A program made the position numbers and the translations under genes. The notes under the pieces are model-generated. The model did no database searches, was not told the origin of the DNA, and was given only the letters and a program-made list of their open reading frames with translations. This document shows positions 49,533-59,106 of a stretch of 64,000 nucleotides of DNA, piece after piece (position 1 is the stretch's first letter; every line of letters begins with the position of its first letter). This DNA comes from Vondammii sp040505895 (GTDB lineage Bacteria > Pseudomonadota > Gammaproteobacteria > Chromatiales > Chromatiaceae), in contig JBEVXU010000001.1 of NCBI GenBank assembly GCA_040505895.1, positions 212,130-276,129 of the forward strand, written 5' to 3'.

Positions 49533-50056
49533 TCACTCTCCAGCGTCGCCAGTAACGGCTGAATGGTCTCTCGCCAGGCAGTGGGGGTAAGTGCGCCGGT
49601 GTGCTTCATGCGGATCATCCCCTTCTTGTCGATGATGAATGTCTCAGGTGCGCCGTAGACGCCCCAATCCATCACCGCCTGACTCTCAGGATCGATACCG
49701 ACAGCGATAAAGGGGTCACCTTTCTCTTGCAGCATCGCCTTCGCCTCTTCTGTGTCATCACGCCAGTCGATACCGATGATAGGCACTCCCTGTGACTTGA
49801 GATAAACCAGAAAAGCGTGCTCTTTCCAACACTCGGGGCACCAGGTACCCCAGACATTGAGCAGCCACACCTTGCCCTTCATTATCGAGGAATCCACCGT
49901 CTTCGATGGATCGTAAAGGTCGGTGAGAGAGAACTCCGGTGCTTTTTTGTCGATCAGTACCGAGGGCACATCACGGGGGTTAAGGGTAAGCCCCACACCC
50001 AACAGGATGACCAACAATATGAAGATGCCCAGCGGTATCAGAAAACGCGCCTTCAT
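49529..50056 (-). CDS. ccmG: Thiol:disulfide interchange protein CcmG/DsbE
   Basis: A 175-residue membrane-tethered thioredoxin-like protein: anchor helix (about 6-26), then NVWGTWCPECWKEHAFL with the CPEC active site (near 74-77), and the conserved GVYGAPETFIIDKKGMI. It reduces CcmH and apocytochrome. Starts overlap: ccmF stop and ccmG start share 4 bp. Confidence 0.96.
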   Translation of the reverse strand: MKARFLIPLGIFILLVILLGVGLTLNPRDVPSVLIDKKAPEFSLTDLYDPSKTVDSSIMKGKVWLLNVWGTWCPECWKEHAFLVYLKSQGVPIIGIDWRDDTEEAKAMLQEKGDPFIAVGIDPESQAVMDWGVYGAPETFIIDKKGMIRMKHTGALTPTAWRETIQPLLATLESE

Positions 50057-52023
50057 GCCGTCGCCTCCGCAGCTGTCAACCTGGCCTTGCGTGCCATTCG
50101 GTAGTAGCGCCGATCACTGGCGGCCAATAGCCCGCCGAAAGCCATAAACAGACCACCAAGCCATATCCAGCGGATAAACGGTTTATGGTAGAGGCGTACC
50201 GCCCAGGCACCCTCATCACCCAGAGGCTCACCGAGAGCGACAAACAGATCGCGGGTAAGGCCAGCATCAATGCCCGCCTCAGTCATCGGCATCCGGCTTG
50301 CCAGATAGATCCGTTTCTCCGGTTCCAGGGTAGCCAGAAGCTCCCCGTCCTTACTGATATCTACAGTGGCGCGGTCGGCATAGTAGTTGGGGCCATTGCT
50401 CCGTACCACGCCCTTAAAGAAGAAATCATACCCTGCCATGGTGTAGGTTGAGTTGGGTTCCAACCGCACATCCTTCTCAGTGCTGTAGATTGAGGTCAGT
50501 GTGATGCCAACGATAAAGACGGCAATACCGATATGGCCGAAGACCATCCCCCAGCCACCGCGAGAGGTGGTACTAAGGGCTTGCCACAAAGAGCGCCCAC
50601 CAGTGGCGCGCTCCAGCAGCCACTGAAGAGTGGCAAGCACCACCCACAGCGCCAGTACCAGACCCAGGGCGGCACCCCAGGAGTAGCCGGGAGCAAACAC
50701 CGCCGGCAGGGCCATGCCCACCACCACGCTGATCAGCATATGAATACGTAGCCGTTTCACCAGATCGGCGAAACTGTCATCTTTCCAGCGTGCCAGGGCA
50801 CCAAAGCCCACCATCACGGCCAACGGGATGGTAAGAGGAATAAACACCGTATTGAAATAGGGGGGACCCACCGAGATCTTACCCAGTCCCAAGGCATCCA
50901 AAATCAGGGGGTAGAGGGTGCCGAGCAGCACCGCACAGGCAGTTACCACCAACACCACATTATTCAGCAGCAGACCCGCTTCCCTGGAGACCATGCTGAA
51001 ACGAACACTGCTGCGGATCTGTGACGCCCGCCAGGAGTAGAGCAGCAGTGAGCCGCCGATCACTACACAGAGGAAGATCAGAATAAAGACGCCGCGCCCG
51101 GGATCAGTGGCAAAGGCGTGTACCGAGGTAAGTACACCGGAGCGCACCAGAAAAGTGCCCAGCAGACTGAGTGAGAAGGCGAAAATGGCCAACAATACCG
51201 TCCACGCCTTAAAGGCTCCGCGCTTCTCGGTCACTGCCAGGGAGTGCATCAGGGCGGTGCCGACGATCCACGGCATAAATGAAGCGTTCTCCACCGGATC
51301 CCAGAACCACCAGCCACCCCAGCCTAGCTCGTAATAGGCCCACCAGCTTCCGAGAACGATACCGAGGGTAAGAAATACCCAGGCGATATTGGTCCAGGGC
51401 CGCGACCAGCGCGCCCAGGCCGCATCCAGCCGACCACCGAGCATGGCGGCGATAGCAAAAGCAAAAGCAACTGAGAAGCCGACATAACCCATGTAGAGCA
51501 TCGGCGGATGAATCGCCAGACCGGGGTCCTGCAGCAGCGGATTGAGGTCACGCCCCTCCGCCGGTGCATTGAGCAAGCGATTGAAAGGGTTGGAAGTCAA
51601 CAACATAAAGAGCAGGAAACCGACACTGACCAGCCCCATCACCCCCACTACCCGGGCGGTCATCTCCTCGGGCACACTGCGGCTGAATAGCGTGACCGCG
51701 CCGGTCCAAACCGCCAGAGTCACCGCCCAAAAAAGCAGTGACCCCTCATGAGCACCCCAGACACCTGAGATAAGGTAGAGGGTGGGCAGGTTGGTGTTGG
51801 AATTCTTCGCCACATATTCGACGGAGAAATCGTTGGTAAGAAAGGCGTAGGTGAGGCAACCATAAGCAATCAGTATAAACAGCAGATGCCCCTGGGCCGC
51901 AGGCTTTGCCACCGCCACCCAGGAAGGGATGCCCTTATGTGCACCGATAATGGGCAGTATTCCCTGAGCCAGGGCCATACAGAGCGCAAGAATCAGGGCA
52001 AAGTGTCCAATTTCCGGAATCAT
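50053..52023 (-). CDS. ccmF: Heme lyase subunit CcmF
   Basis: CcmF attaches heme from CcmE to apocytochrome c. The 656-residue membrane protein has about 15 helices, the WWD signature GWGGWWFWDPVENASFMPW (near 229-247) and His residues flanking it (LQDPGLAIHPPMLYMGY; TALMHSLAVTEKR). It overlaps both neighbours by 4 bp. Confidence 0.97.
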   Translation of the reverse strand: MIPEIGHFALILALCMALAQGILPIIGAHKGIPSWVAVAKPAAQGHLLFILIAYGCLTYAFLTNDFSVEYVAKNSNTNLPTLYLISGVWGAHEGSLLFWAVTLAVWTGAVTLFSRSVPEEMTARVVGVMGLVSVGFLLFMLLTSNPFNRLLNAPAEGRDLNPLLQDPGLAIHPPMLYMGYVGFSVAFAFAIAAMLGGRLDAAWARWSRPWTNIAWVFLTLGIVLGSWWAYYELGWGGWWFWDPVENASFMPWIVGTALMHSLAVTEKRGAFKAWTVLLAIFAFSLSLLGTFLVRSGVLTSVHAFATDPGRGVFILIFLCVVIGGSLLLYSWRASQIRSSVRFSMVSREAGLLLNNVVLVVTACAVLLGTLYPLILDALGLGKISVGPPYFNTVFIPLTIPLAVMVGFGALARWKDDSFADLVKRLRIHMLISVVVGMALPAVFAPGYSWGAALGLVLALWVVLATLQWLLERATGGRSLWQALSTTSRGGWGMVFGHIGIAVFIVGITLTSIYSTEKDVRLEPNSTYTMAGYDFFFKGVVRSNGPNYYADRATVDISKDGELLATLEPEKRIYLASRMPMTEAGIDAGLTRDLFVALGEPLGDEGAWAVRLYHKPFIRWIWLGGLFMAFGGLLAASDRRYYRMARKARLTAAEATA

Positions 52024-52469
52024 TCTTTCACCCCGCCTGAAACGCCCTCGTTATGCGCCTTTTCCAGAGCATCCGCCACTTCCGGCGGCATATAGTTCTC
52101 ATCATGCTTAGCCAATACTTCGTCGGCGACGAAAACACCTGCGGCATTCATACGCCCCTGGGCAATCACCCCCTGCCCCTCCTGGAATAGATCGGGAAGG
52201 ATGCCGGTGTACTCGACGTTAACGTTGTGAGCCTCATCGGTCACTACAAAGCGGATCGTCAGCTCCTGACCACGCTGCAGACTGCCCGGCTTAACCAGGC
52301 CTCCGAGACGAAAGACGTGATCCTTCGGCTGCTTGTTCTGCGCCACCTCACTGGGTGAAAAGAAGTAGGAGAGGTTGCTGTCGAGGGCATTGATCACCAA
52401 CCAGCTTGCCAGTCCTAGTGCGACCAGTCCGATGGTGATAAATCCAAATCGTTTATGTCTTGCTTTCAC
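52020..52469 (-). CDS. ccmE: Heme chaperone CcmE
   Basis: CcmE carries heme covalently to CcmF. The 149-residue protein has an N-terminal helix (about 9-28) and an OB-fold domain ending with VLAKHDENYMPPEV, where His binds heme and Tyr supports it. The start is GTG, overlapping the ccmD stop (GTGA). Confidence 0.96.
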   Translation of the reverse strand: MKARHKRFGFITIGLVALGLASWLVINALDSNLSYFFSPSEVAQNKQPKDHVFRLGGLVKPGSLQRGQELTIRFVVTDEAHNVNVEYTGILPDLFQEGQGVIAQGRMNAAGVFVADEVLAKHDENYMPPEVADALEKAHNEGVSGGVKE

Positions 52470-52639
52470 TTGGTGTCCTCGGCATTCATACGGATAATCC
52501 GCGCTACCCTGCGCAGGGCGTTGCGGCGGCGGCTACGAAGCAGCAGGGGTTCAGCAATCATCAGCAGGGCACAAACACCGAAGGAGCCCCAGACGTAGAG
52601 GGCGTAGCCCCCCATATCAAAAAATTCAGCAACACTCAT
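52466..52639 (-). CDS. ccmD: Heme exporter protein CcmD
   Basis: A 57-residue gene, easily missed. It begins MSVAEFFDMGGYALYVWGSF, then a membrane helix (about 11-31) and an Arg-rich tail (LLLRSRRRNALRRV), the standard CcmD plan. CcmD helps release heme-loaded CcmE from CcmC. It overlaps ccmC (ATGA) and ccmE (GTGA), and GGAGGTG lies upstream. Confidence 0.93.
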   Translation of the reverse strand: MSVAEFFDMGGYALYVWGSFGVCALLMIAEPLLLRSRRRNALRRVARIIRMNAEDTK

Positions 52640-53385
52640 CGGTTCACCTCCGGCAATTCACTGACCCAGGTGGTATCGCGCTCGCGCTCAAGAATGATGC
52701 TGCGCACCCGGGACATGGCGGCGGCTATGGCATAAGCCCAGAAACCGAAGGTCATAATCAGCATGGTCCAGAGCATGACCGGATCCATGCTGGCACCGCC
52801 GGACATCTTGATCGTCGCCCCCTGATGCAGGGTGTTCCACCACTTCACGGAGAAGTAGATAATCGGAATATTGACGATCCCCACCATCACCAACAGGGCG
52901 CCGGCACGGTCGGAGCGGCGGTTATCATCGATCGCCCCCTGAAGAGCAATAAAGCCTAGATAGAGGAAGAAGAGGATCAGGGCGGAAGTAAGACGTGCAT
53001 CCCACACCCACCAGGTACCCCACATCGGCTTGCCCCAGAAGGCACCTGTCCAGAGAGAGAGAAAGGCAAAGATAGCACCGGTAGGTGCCAGTGCGCTGGT
53101 CATCATGGCGGATATCCGGGTATTGTAGATCAACCCCAATATCGACCAGCCGGCCATTACGACGTAGATAAACATCGACATCCAGGCTGCAGGCACATGG
53201 ATGTAGATGATGCGGTAGCCTTCTCCCTGTTTGTAATCGGTGGGTGCAATAAAGAAGCTCATATAGAGCCCGACTGCGATCAGCACCACAGCGAGAATAC
53301 TAAAGAGCGTCACCATCCTCCCCGCCAAGGGATAGAAGGTGGATGGAGATGAAAATTTAAACCAGTTGATCAGTCGGGAGCTCAT
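52636..53385 (-). CDS. ccmC: Heme exporter/handling protein CcmC
   Basis: CcmC loads heme onto CcmE. The 249-residue protein has six helices and the WWD motif MWGTWWVWDARLTSALILFF (near 121-140) with flanking His residues. A 256-bp non-coding stretch separates it from ccmB. Confidence 0.96.
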   Translation of the reverse strand: MSSRLINWFKFSSPSTFYPLAGRMVTLFSILAVVLIAVGLYMSFFIAPTDYKQGEGYRIIYIHVPAAWMSMFIYVVMAGWSILGLIYNTRISAMMTSALAPTGAIFAFLSLWTGAFWGKPMWGTWWVWDARLTSALILFFLYLGFIALQGAIDDNRRSDRAGALLVMVGIVNIPIIYFSVKWWNTLHQGATIKMSGGASMDPVMLWTMLIMTFGFWAYAIAAAMSRVRSIILERERDTTWVSELPEVNR

Positions 53386-53641
53386 TTCGGCTTCTGTAAA
53401 TCCTAATTGTTCTGATGTTCGACGGTAACCCTCCCGGTTGGTTCCCGGCGGTCGGCCATCCTATCAATAAAAAACCTACCACGTCATCCCGGCGAAGGCT
53501 GGAATGGAGGTTATAAACTTTACTGGCTGTACACAATAGTCCTGAAGCAACCCCGGCAAGGCGCTGAAGGGTGCCCGTAGGAGCGAACTTGTTCGCGATC
53601 AGCAATCATTCTACCCCGTCGTGACCCATTGTTTTCCCCGG
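53386..53641. other. 256-bp non-coding insertion between ccmB and ccmC
   Basis: Most ccm operons are tightly packed here. The stretch carries CGTCATCCCGGCGAAGGCTG (a widespread dispersed repeat) and, at 53577-53598, GTAGGAGCGAACTTGTTCGC, the REP family seen at 8599 and 12569. No gene. Confidence 0.7.
53577..53598. repeat. REP-like sequence (GTAGGAGCGAA family)
   Basis: GTAGGAGCGAACTTGTTCGC followed by GA; half of the longer palindrome at 12569-12634. Confidence 0.7.
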
Positions 53642-54310
53642 TCATTCTGCGGAAATTCGTAGCGCTGCGGCTGATGCCAAGGGTGCCAGCACCAATGACA
53701 TCACCAGAATCGCACCGAGCATATAGATATGACCCGCCCCACCGAGGCCGGATGCCGTCGCCTCCACCGCACCGGCACCGAAGATCAGCACTGGAATATA
53801 GAGTGGCAACACCAGCAGGGAGACCAACACACCACCGCCGCGCAGCCCAAGAGTCAAAGCAGCACCAATACCACCAATCAGGCTCAGAGCAGGGGTTCCC
53901 ATCAATAGCGTCACCAGCATCACCTGCAGCGCATCAATACCCAGATCGTACTGCAGGCCCAGCAGCGGCGCCATCAGCACCAACGGCAGACCCGTTACCA
54001 GCCAGTGGGCGGTAATTTTCCCCAACACCAGCAGAAACAGCGGCTGAGGTGTCAGCAACATCTGCTCCAGGGTACCGTCATCAAAATCGGCGGCAAACAG
54101 CCGTTCCAGAGCCAACATCGAGGCGAGGAGCGCGGCCACCCAGAAGACACCCGGGGCGATCAGCCGCAGGGTGGCCATCTCCGGACCGATACCAAGCGGG
54201 AACAGGCTCACCACGATAACAAAGAAGAACAGTGTCGAAAAGATATCCGAGCGCCGCCGCAACGCCAGCAGAAGATCACGGGAAACGATGGTATAAAAGG
54301 CTTCAAACAT
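53642..54310 (-). CDS. ccmB: Heme exporter permease CcmB
   Basis: CcmB is the membrane subunit of the CcmAB ABC unit. I start at the ATG at 54308-54310, giving MFEAFYTIVSRDLLLALRRRSD and 222 residues, the usual length. Six helices and the motif FAADFDDGTLEQMLLTPQP are present. It overlaps the ccmA end by 8 bp. Confidence 0.94.
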   Translation of the reverse strand: MFEAFYTIVSRDLLLALRRRSDIFSTLFFFVIVVSLFPLGIGPEMATLRLIAPGVFWVAALLASMLALERLFAADFDDGTLEQMLLTPQPLFLLVLGKITAHWLVTGLPLVLMAPLLGLQYDLGIDALQVMLVTLLMGTPALSLIGGIGAALTLGLRGGGVLVSLLVLPLYIPVLIFGAGAVEATASGLGGAGHIYMLGAILVMSLVLAPLASAAALRISAE

Positions 54311-54938
54311 CGCCGTCCCTCTTCCAGCCAAGCTGCAACTCCTGGACCTGCCCCTTGGTAATCTTCACCTCCTGGTGGGTGGTAAGAATCACCATACCGC
54401 CGGCATCCACGTGAGAGCGAATAACTGACTGCAAAAACTCTACCGCCGCCTTATCAAGTGCGGTAAAAGGCTCATCGAGAACCCAAATGCGTGATCTATT
54501 CACCAGTAGACGGGCCAATGATACACGTCGTGTCTGCCCCTGAGAGAGCACTCGGGCAGGTAGATCTTCGTGTCCATTCAGCCCCATCTGCTCAAGGGCA
54601 TCCCACGCCTGCTTCTCACTGATGGCGACGCCATCCAGAGCACAGCTGATGCGCAGGTTCTCAATACCAGTCAGGTCGCCCTTGATACCACTCTTATGAC
54701 CGATATAGACCAGATCGCGACGATAATCCTCACCCTGTTTACGGATCGACTCACCGTCCCAGAGCACCTCCCCCGCAGTCGGCTGTACCAAGCCGCAAAG
54801 GGTGCGCATCAGGGTCGTTTTACCACTGCCGTTATGGCCATGGAGGTGCAGCAGCGTTCCCCCACCGAGGGAGAAACTGAGTCCGGAGAATAACCTGCGG
54901 TCACCCCGTACACACTCAAGATCCACAACTTCCAGCAT
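54303..54938 (-). CDS. ccmA: Heme exporter ATP-binding protein CcmA
   Basis: The 211-residue ATPase (start at the ATG at 54936-54938, MLEVVDLECVRGDRRLF) powers release of holo-CcmE. Walker A is GHNGSGKTTLMRTLCGL, the signature is LSQGQTRRVSLARLL (Q in place of the second G, usual for CcmA), and Walker B is IWVLDEPFTALD. The frame stays open upstream, but that stretch lacks family sequence. Confidence 0.94.
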   Translation of the reverse strand: MLEVVDLECVRGDRRLFSGLSFSLGGGTLLHLHGHNGSGKTTLMRTLCGLVQPTAGEVLWDGESIRKQGEDYRRDLVYIGHKSGIKGDLTGIENLRISCALDGVAISEKQAWDALEQMGLNGHEDLPARVLSQGQTRRVSLARLLVNRSRIWVLDEPFTALDKAAVEFLQSVIRSHVDAGGMVILTTHQEVKITKGQVQELQLGWKRDGDV

Positions 54939-55382
54939 AAAGCCCCTGCCATCAACAGAAAAAACCGCCTGATTGTACACAGCCCCGGCGATCTTTCCCA
55001 ATATATAGGGTCGAACCGGCCGGATGGTGAGATACCTCAATTAACAGCAACCGGACGAACCGGGCCCCCAAACCAACTAGGAAGCAACACCATATGACAT
55101 TGATAATACTACTCTTTTTCGCCTACAAAAACAGCCTCAAAAGTAATTCACCGCTTGACAGAGCATGGTGTGGTTACTACCTTCAAACATAAGGAACTAA
55201 TTGTTTCACGGAGCCTGTGAAGCTCACAGGGTCGACGAATGACATGATCGCTGATGCTTTCATTGTCTGTATATAGGAAGTATCGGCAATGAAGGAAAAT
55301 CTGTACCAGTCAGATAAGGGCCCTCCATCTGATTTAATTCCAAAAAAAGCTATAAAAACAATCTATTATACCCCACAAAAGG
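54939..55382. other. 444-bp intergenic region, no gene seen
   Basis: Divergent spacer between ccmA and the third c-di-GMP gene. One small dyad, CCTGTGA / TCACAGG (55214-55230), resembles an activator-type half-site pair but the spacing of three bases is unusual. A 32-codon frame near 55094 has no support. Confidence 0.5.
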
Positions 55383-58300
55383 GTGGTACTGAGTGTGAGT
55401 AGCAAATACTTCAGGCACTACTCACTCTCTATCGGCGCTCTGACGGTCAGTATCGTTGCCACACTGATCTGGTCCGGTTTCACCCTGAGCAAACGGATAG
55501 CCGACATCGATAGGCTGTGGGTGGAGTACAGTCAGCGCGCCACTGTGGCCTCCGGTGCACTCAATCGCATCAACACCAGCCTTGGTTACGGCGGTTTCAT
55601 CCATAACTTCAAGAACTACATTCTTAGGCAAGAGCCTCAACTGGTTCCTCAGATTGAGGGGAATCTGCACACCGCACGTAGCGCCATCGCCTCTTACCTT
55701 GCGCTGGAGATCAGCACTCAGGAAGCGGAGGCACTACAGTCGGTAGACAACATGGTGAACGACTACGAGGAGAAGTTTCGACTCACTCGACAACTGGTGA
55801 CACGGGGAGACACCCCCAGCCAAATCGATGCACGGGTACGGATTGACGACCTGCCGGCACTTAAATCTATCCTGCTACTCGCGAGCCAGGCGCTGGAGAG
55901 GAGCGGCAACAAGGAGCGGGAAACCAACGAAGCACTAAAGCAGACGACCCATCTAATCAAATGGGCGGGACTACTGATCCCCTTTGTACTGCTGGTCGGC
56001 ATCACCACCATCCTCTTTATCAGGTACGTAATGCAATCCAATGACAAACTGGAAACAGAACAGCGCTACCTGGATAACTTGTTGGACGTTGCCCCTGACC
56101 CGATGCTGACTACTGATAACCAGGGACGTATCATCCGCGCCAACAGTGAGGCGGCAAAGTTGTTCGGCTATAGCCAGGATGAGCTGTGCAGAATGCTGGT
56201 TGAGGATTTGATTCCGACCGAGCTCCGCCATAAACACACCGCCTACCGCAGAGACTATTTCCATAATCCGGGATTAAAACATTTTAGTGAAAAGCGTCCA
56301 CTGTCCGCCCAAACACGTGACGGCAGAAAAATACCCGTGGACATCAGCTTGAGTTTTCTTGAACGGGGGGGGGAGCTCCAGGCGATAGCCACTGTCCGTG
56401 ACACCTCTAAGTGGATCATGGCTGAAGAGGCCCTCCGCAGTGCCAGGGATAAACTGGAGCAGCGGGTGGCACAGCGTACTACCGATCTGGCTGAAGCTCA
56501 GCGTATAGCCCATATCGGCAACTGGCGCTGGTGTCTCGAAACAGGTGAGTTACAAAGTTCGGTAGAGGTAGAGCGAATTTTTGGTGAACCCCCAGCCACC
56601 ACCTGCAGCTCACTTGAGGAGTGTTTCGGCCCCATCCACCCGGATGACCAGATGGCTATCCGCAGTAGTATCCAGCCGGTGCAAACAGATCCCGGACAAC
56701 CCTGTGATGTTGAGTTTCGTATCACCCGGCTCGATGGAGGTAAACGCTATCTACATCTAAGGGGAGAGAGTGCTGTCAATGAAGAGGGTGAAGTAACTCA
56801 CCTGATTGGAACACTGCAGGACATCACCGAAAGAAAAGAGGCTGAGCAGGAGCTGCGTCTGGCAGAGAATGTCTTCAGCGGCACCGCCGAGGGGATAGTA
56901 GTTACCAATGCAGAGGGTACCATTCTGCGGGTCAACGACGCCTTTACCGGAATCACCGGCTATAGCGCCAAAGAGGCGATAGGCCGCACCCCAAGCATTC
57001 TCCGCTCCCACCGACATGACCAAGAGTTCTATCAGGAGCTTTGGTCCAGCTTGATCACTACCGGGCATTGGGCAGGGGAGATCTGGAACCGTCGAAAAAG
57101 CGGCAGCCTGATTCCTGTCAGGCAGAGCATAACCGCCATCACCGACGCCAAAGGCGAGATCAGTCAGTACATAGGTATTTTCGCTGACATCACCGAGAGG
57201 AAAATGTCGGAGGAGCGTATCCGCCATCTCGCCCATTACGATGCGCTCACCGATCTGCCCAACCGCCTGTTGTTCAACGCGCGCTGTGAGCATGCGCTGA
57301 CCCGTGCCCGACGGGATGGGCACCAGGTTGCTGTGCTATTCATGGACCTTGACCGCTTCAAACACATCAACGACAGTCTGGGTCATCCAGTAGGTGATGC
57401 CCTGCTAAAAGCGGTAGCTGAAAGATTGGCTACCGTATTGAGGGAACAAGACACTGTAGGACGCCTCGGCGGTGATGAGTTCGCCGTGGTGGCGGATGAG
57501 ATAGGCCATCCGGATGATGCAGCCCTGATCGCCGGCAAGCTGCTATCGGTTTTAAACGAGCCAATAAAGATCGGTACCTATGAACTGCACATCTCCACCA
57601 GTGTTGGCATCAGTATCTTCCCGGATGATGCTGAAGATGTGCCCGGTCTGCTGAAAAACGCCGATGCCGCCATGTATCGAGCAAAAGACTTGGGGCGCTC
57701 CAACTACCAGTACTACACTGCTGAACTAACCGAAGCGGCCTTTGATAGAATCCAAATGGAAGGCCAGCTTAAACTTGCACTGGAACGAGATCAGCTCTAC
57801 CTCCATTACCAACCCCAGTACTCCCTCACCAGCGGGGAGCTGACCGGCTGTGAAGCGCTGGTACGCTGGCAGCATCCTGAGCTGGGTAACATCCCCCCGG
57901 ACAAATTCATCCCTCTCGCCGAAGAGACCGGCATCATTCAATCACTCGGTCAGTGGGTACTGGTCACCGCCTGCCGACAGATGAAGGCGTGGCGGGATGA
58001 CGGCCTGGAAGCCGGTCGGATAGCGGTCAATCTGTCGGGAGCCCAGGTACAACGCGATAAGATCGTTGAGGTGGTCAAATCGGCTCTGGAGGAGACAGGC
58101 CTCGACGCACAACACCTGGAATTGGAGGTGACTGAGAGTTTTGTTATGGGCTACGCAGAACAGGCGGTCAGTGTATTGGAGGGGCTGGAGAACTTGGGCG
58201 TCAACCTCGCCATCGACGATTTCGGCACCGGTTACTCCTCTCTCAGTTACCTTAAACGCCTGCCGTTCCACAAACTTAAGATCGACCGGTCATTTGTCCG

Positions 58301-58523
58301 GGACGTACCCCAGGACACAAACGATGAGGCGATTGTGCGCGCCGTCATCGCTCTCGGCAACAGTATGCAACTTAAGGTGATCGCCGAGGGTGCGGAGACC
58401 AAGGGGCAGATCGACTTTCTCAAAAAAGAGGGGTGCCATGAAGTACAGGGCTACTTCCTCAGCCGACCACTGCCGGCCAACGAAGTCGAAGATGTGATAC
58501 GGCTTCACCAGGCAAACAGATAG
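55383..58523 (+). CDS. Membrane sensor c-di-GMP enzyme: TM-sensor-TM-PAS3-GGDEF-EAL
   Basis: A 1046-residue protein: helix (about 17-37), helical periplasmic sensor (about 38-190), second helix (about 197-217), three PAS domains (about 235-350, 385-490, 495-615), GGDEF (about 620-785) and EAL (about 795-1045). GRLGGDEFAVV is intact with REQD as inhibitory site five residues before; EALVRW, DDFGTGYSSL and KIDRSFV are intact. Both activities are plausible. The start may be the GTG at 55383 or the GTG at 55395; neither has a strong ribosome site. Confidence 0.92.
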   Translation: MVLSVSSKYFRHYSLSIGALTVSIVATLIWSGFTLSKRIADIDRLWVEYSQRATVASGALNRINTSLGYGGFIHNFKNYILRQEPQLVPQIEGNLHTARSAIASYLALEISTQEAEALQSVDNMVNDYEEKFRLTRQLVTRGDTPSQIDARVRIDDLPALKSILLLASQALERSGNKERETNEALKQTTHLIKWAGLLIPFVLLVGITTILFIRYVMQSNDKLETEQRYLDNLLDVAPDPMLTTDNQGRIIRANSEAAKLFGYSQDELCRMLVEDLIPTELRHKHTAYRRDYFHNPGLKHFSEKRPLSAQTRDGRKIPVDISLSFLERGGELQAIATVRDTSKWIMAEEALRSARDKLEQRVAQRTTDLAEAQRIAHIGNWRWCLETGELQSSVEVERIFGEPPATTCSSLEECFGPIHPDDQMAIRSSIQPVQTDPGQPCDVEFRITRLDGGKRYLHLRGESAVNEEGEVTHLIGTLQDITERKEAEQELRLAENVFSGTAEGIVVTNAEGTILRVNDAFTGITGYSAKEAIGRTPSILRSHRHDQEFYQELWSSLITTGHWAGEIWNRRKSGSLIPVRQSITAITDAKGEISQYIGIFADITERKMSEERIRHLAHYDALTDLPNRLLFNARCEHALTRARRDGHQVAVLFMDLDRFKHINDSLGHPVGDALLKAVAERLATVLREQDTVGRLGGDEFAVVADEIGHPDDAALIAGKLLSVLNEPIKIGTYELHISTSVGISIFPDDAEDVPGLLKNADAAMYRAKDLGRSNYQYYTAELTEAAFDRIQMEGQLKLALERDQLYLHYQPQYSLTSGELTGCEALVRWQHPELGNIPPDKFIPLAEETGIIQSLGQWVLVTACRQMKAWRDDGLEAGRIAVNLSGAQVQRDKIVEVVKSALEETGLDAQHLELEVTESFVMGYAEQAVSVLEGLENLGVNLAIDDFGTGYSSLSYLKRLPFHKLKIDRSFVRDVPQDTNDEAIVRAVIALGNSMQLKVIAEGAETKGQIDFLKKEGCHEVQGYFLSRPLPANEVEDVIRLHQANR

Positions 58524-58549
58524 AGATACATCCCCAAATGGATTCAGCA

Positions 58550-58748
58550 GATAGTGAAAGCGAAATCCATTCACCTGTCCGGTGAGTACCTCGCACAACA
58601 GCCGGTCACAGGCTGTAATCTTCTTAACAGCTGACGCAATCTTCTCCATATCCAACTCACACAACACCTGATACAACTCATTTTTCAGTTCAGACAGAAC
58701 CTCGACTTCACCCTTGACTACTCTGATATCACCCTTATTTGGCCCTCT
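58550..58748 (-). pseudogene. Possible C-terminal remnant of a hybrid sensor kinase
   Basis: On the minus strand an open stretch reads VLSELKNELYQVLCELDMEK, then IASAVKKI and DRLLCEVLTGQVNGF. The pattern of Leu-rich helices resembles the tail of hybrid histidine kinases or response regulators. No start or upstream domains exist: the element at 58751 borders it. The fragment also runs into the c-di-GMP gene on the other strand, so it is decayed or a chance frame. Confidence 0.28.
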
Positions 58749-58750
58749 AG

Positions 58751-58953
58751 GGAGCCTCTGAATAAGTCTGGCCGAATTGAATTGTGCTCAGGAGGCGTAA
58801 TATCAAGGCGAAGATCACAGCTGATAGCTGGCTATTAGCAAGATTTTCAACACGAAAGCATAGCTTTCGGTGATGGTATTCAGCATAGCTGAATCCCTTC
58901 GATCGATTTCTCCTGAGTGCAAGGCAATCGGTCATGACTTGTTCAGAGGTTCC
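58751..58953. mobile_element. MITE-like element, GGAGCCTCTGA family, 203-bp variant
   Basis: Ends GGAGCCTCTGAATAAGTC and GACTTGTTCAGAGGTTCC; flanks CTAG and CTAT. The interior differs from the 5430 copy (TTGTGCTCAGGAGGCG with CTCCTGAGTGCAA, and a GAAAGCATAGCTTTC hairpin) and matches the decayed copy at 24165. The rest of the 58524-59106 spacer holds only the possible kinase remnant. Confidence 0.75.
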
Positions 58954-59106
58954 CTATTGCACTTCCATCTATAGGCAAAAACCAAAGAAACACCCCGCTA
59001 AAGTCTTCCTAAATTGCATTAAGTAGCCCTCACCGCCGATAATACGCCGTCGAGCGGCCAAACAGGCACAGCGCCGCCCCCATAAAGCTTGAGTAAGTAC
59101 AGCCGT

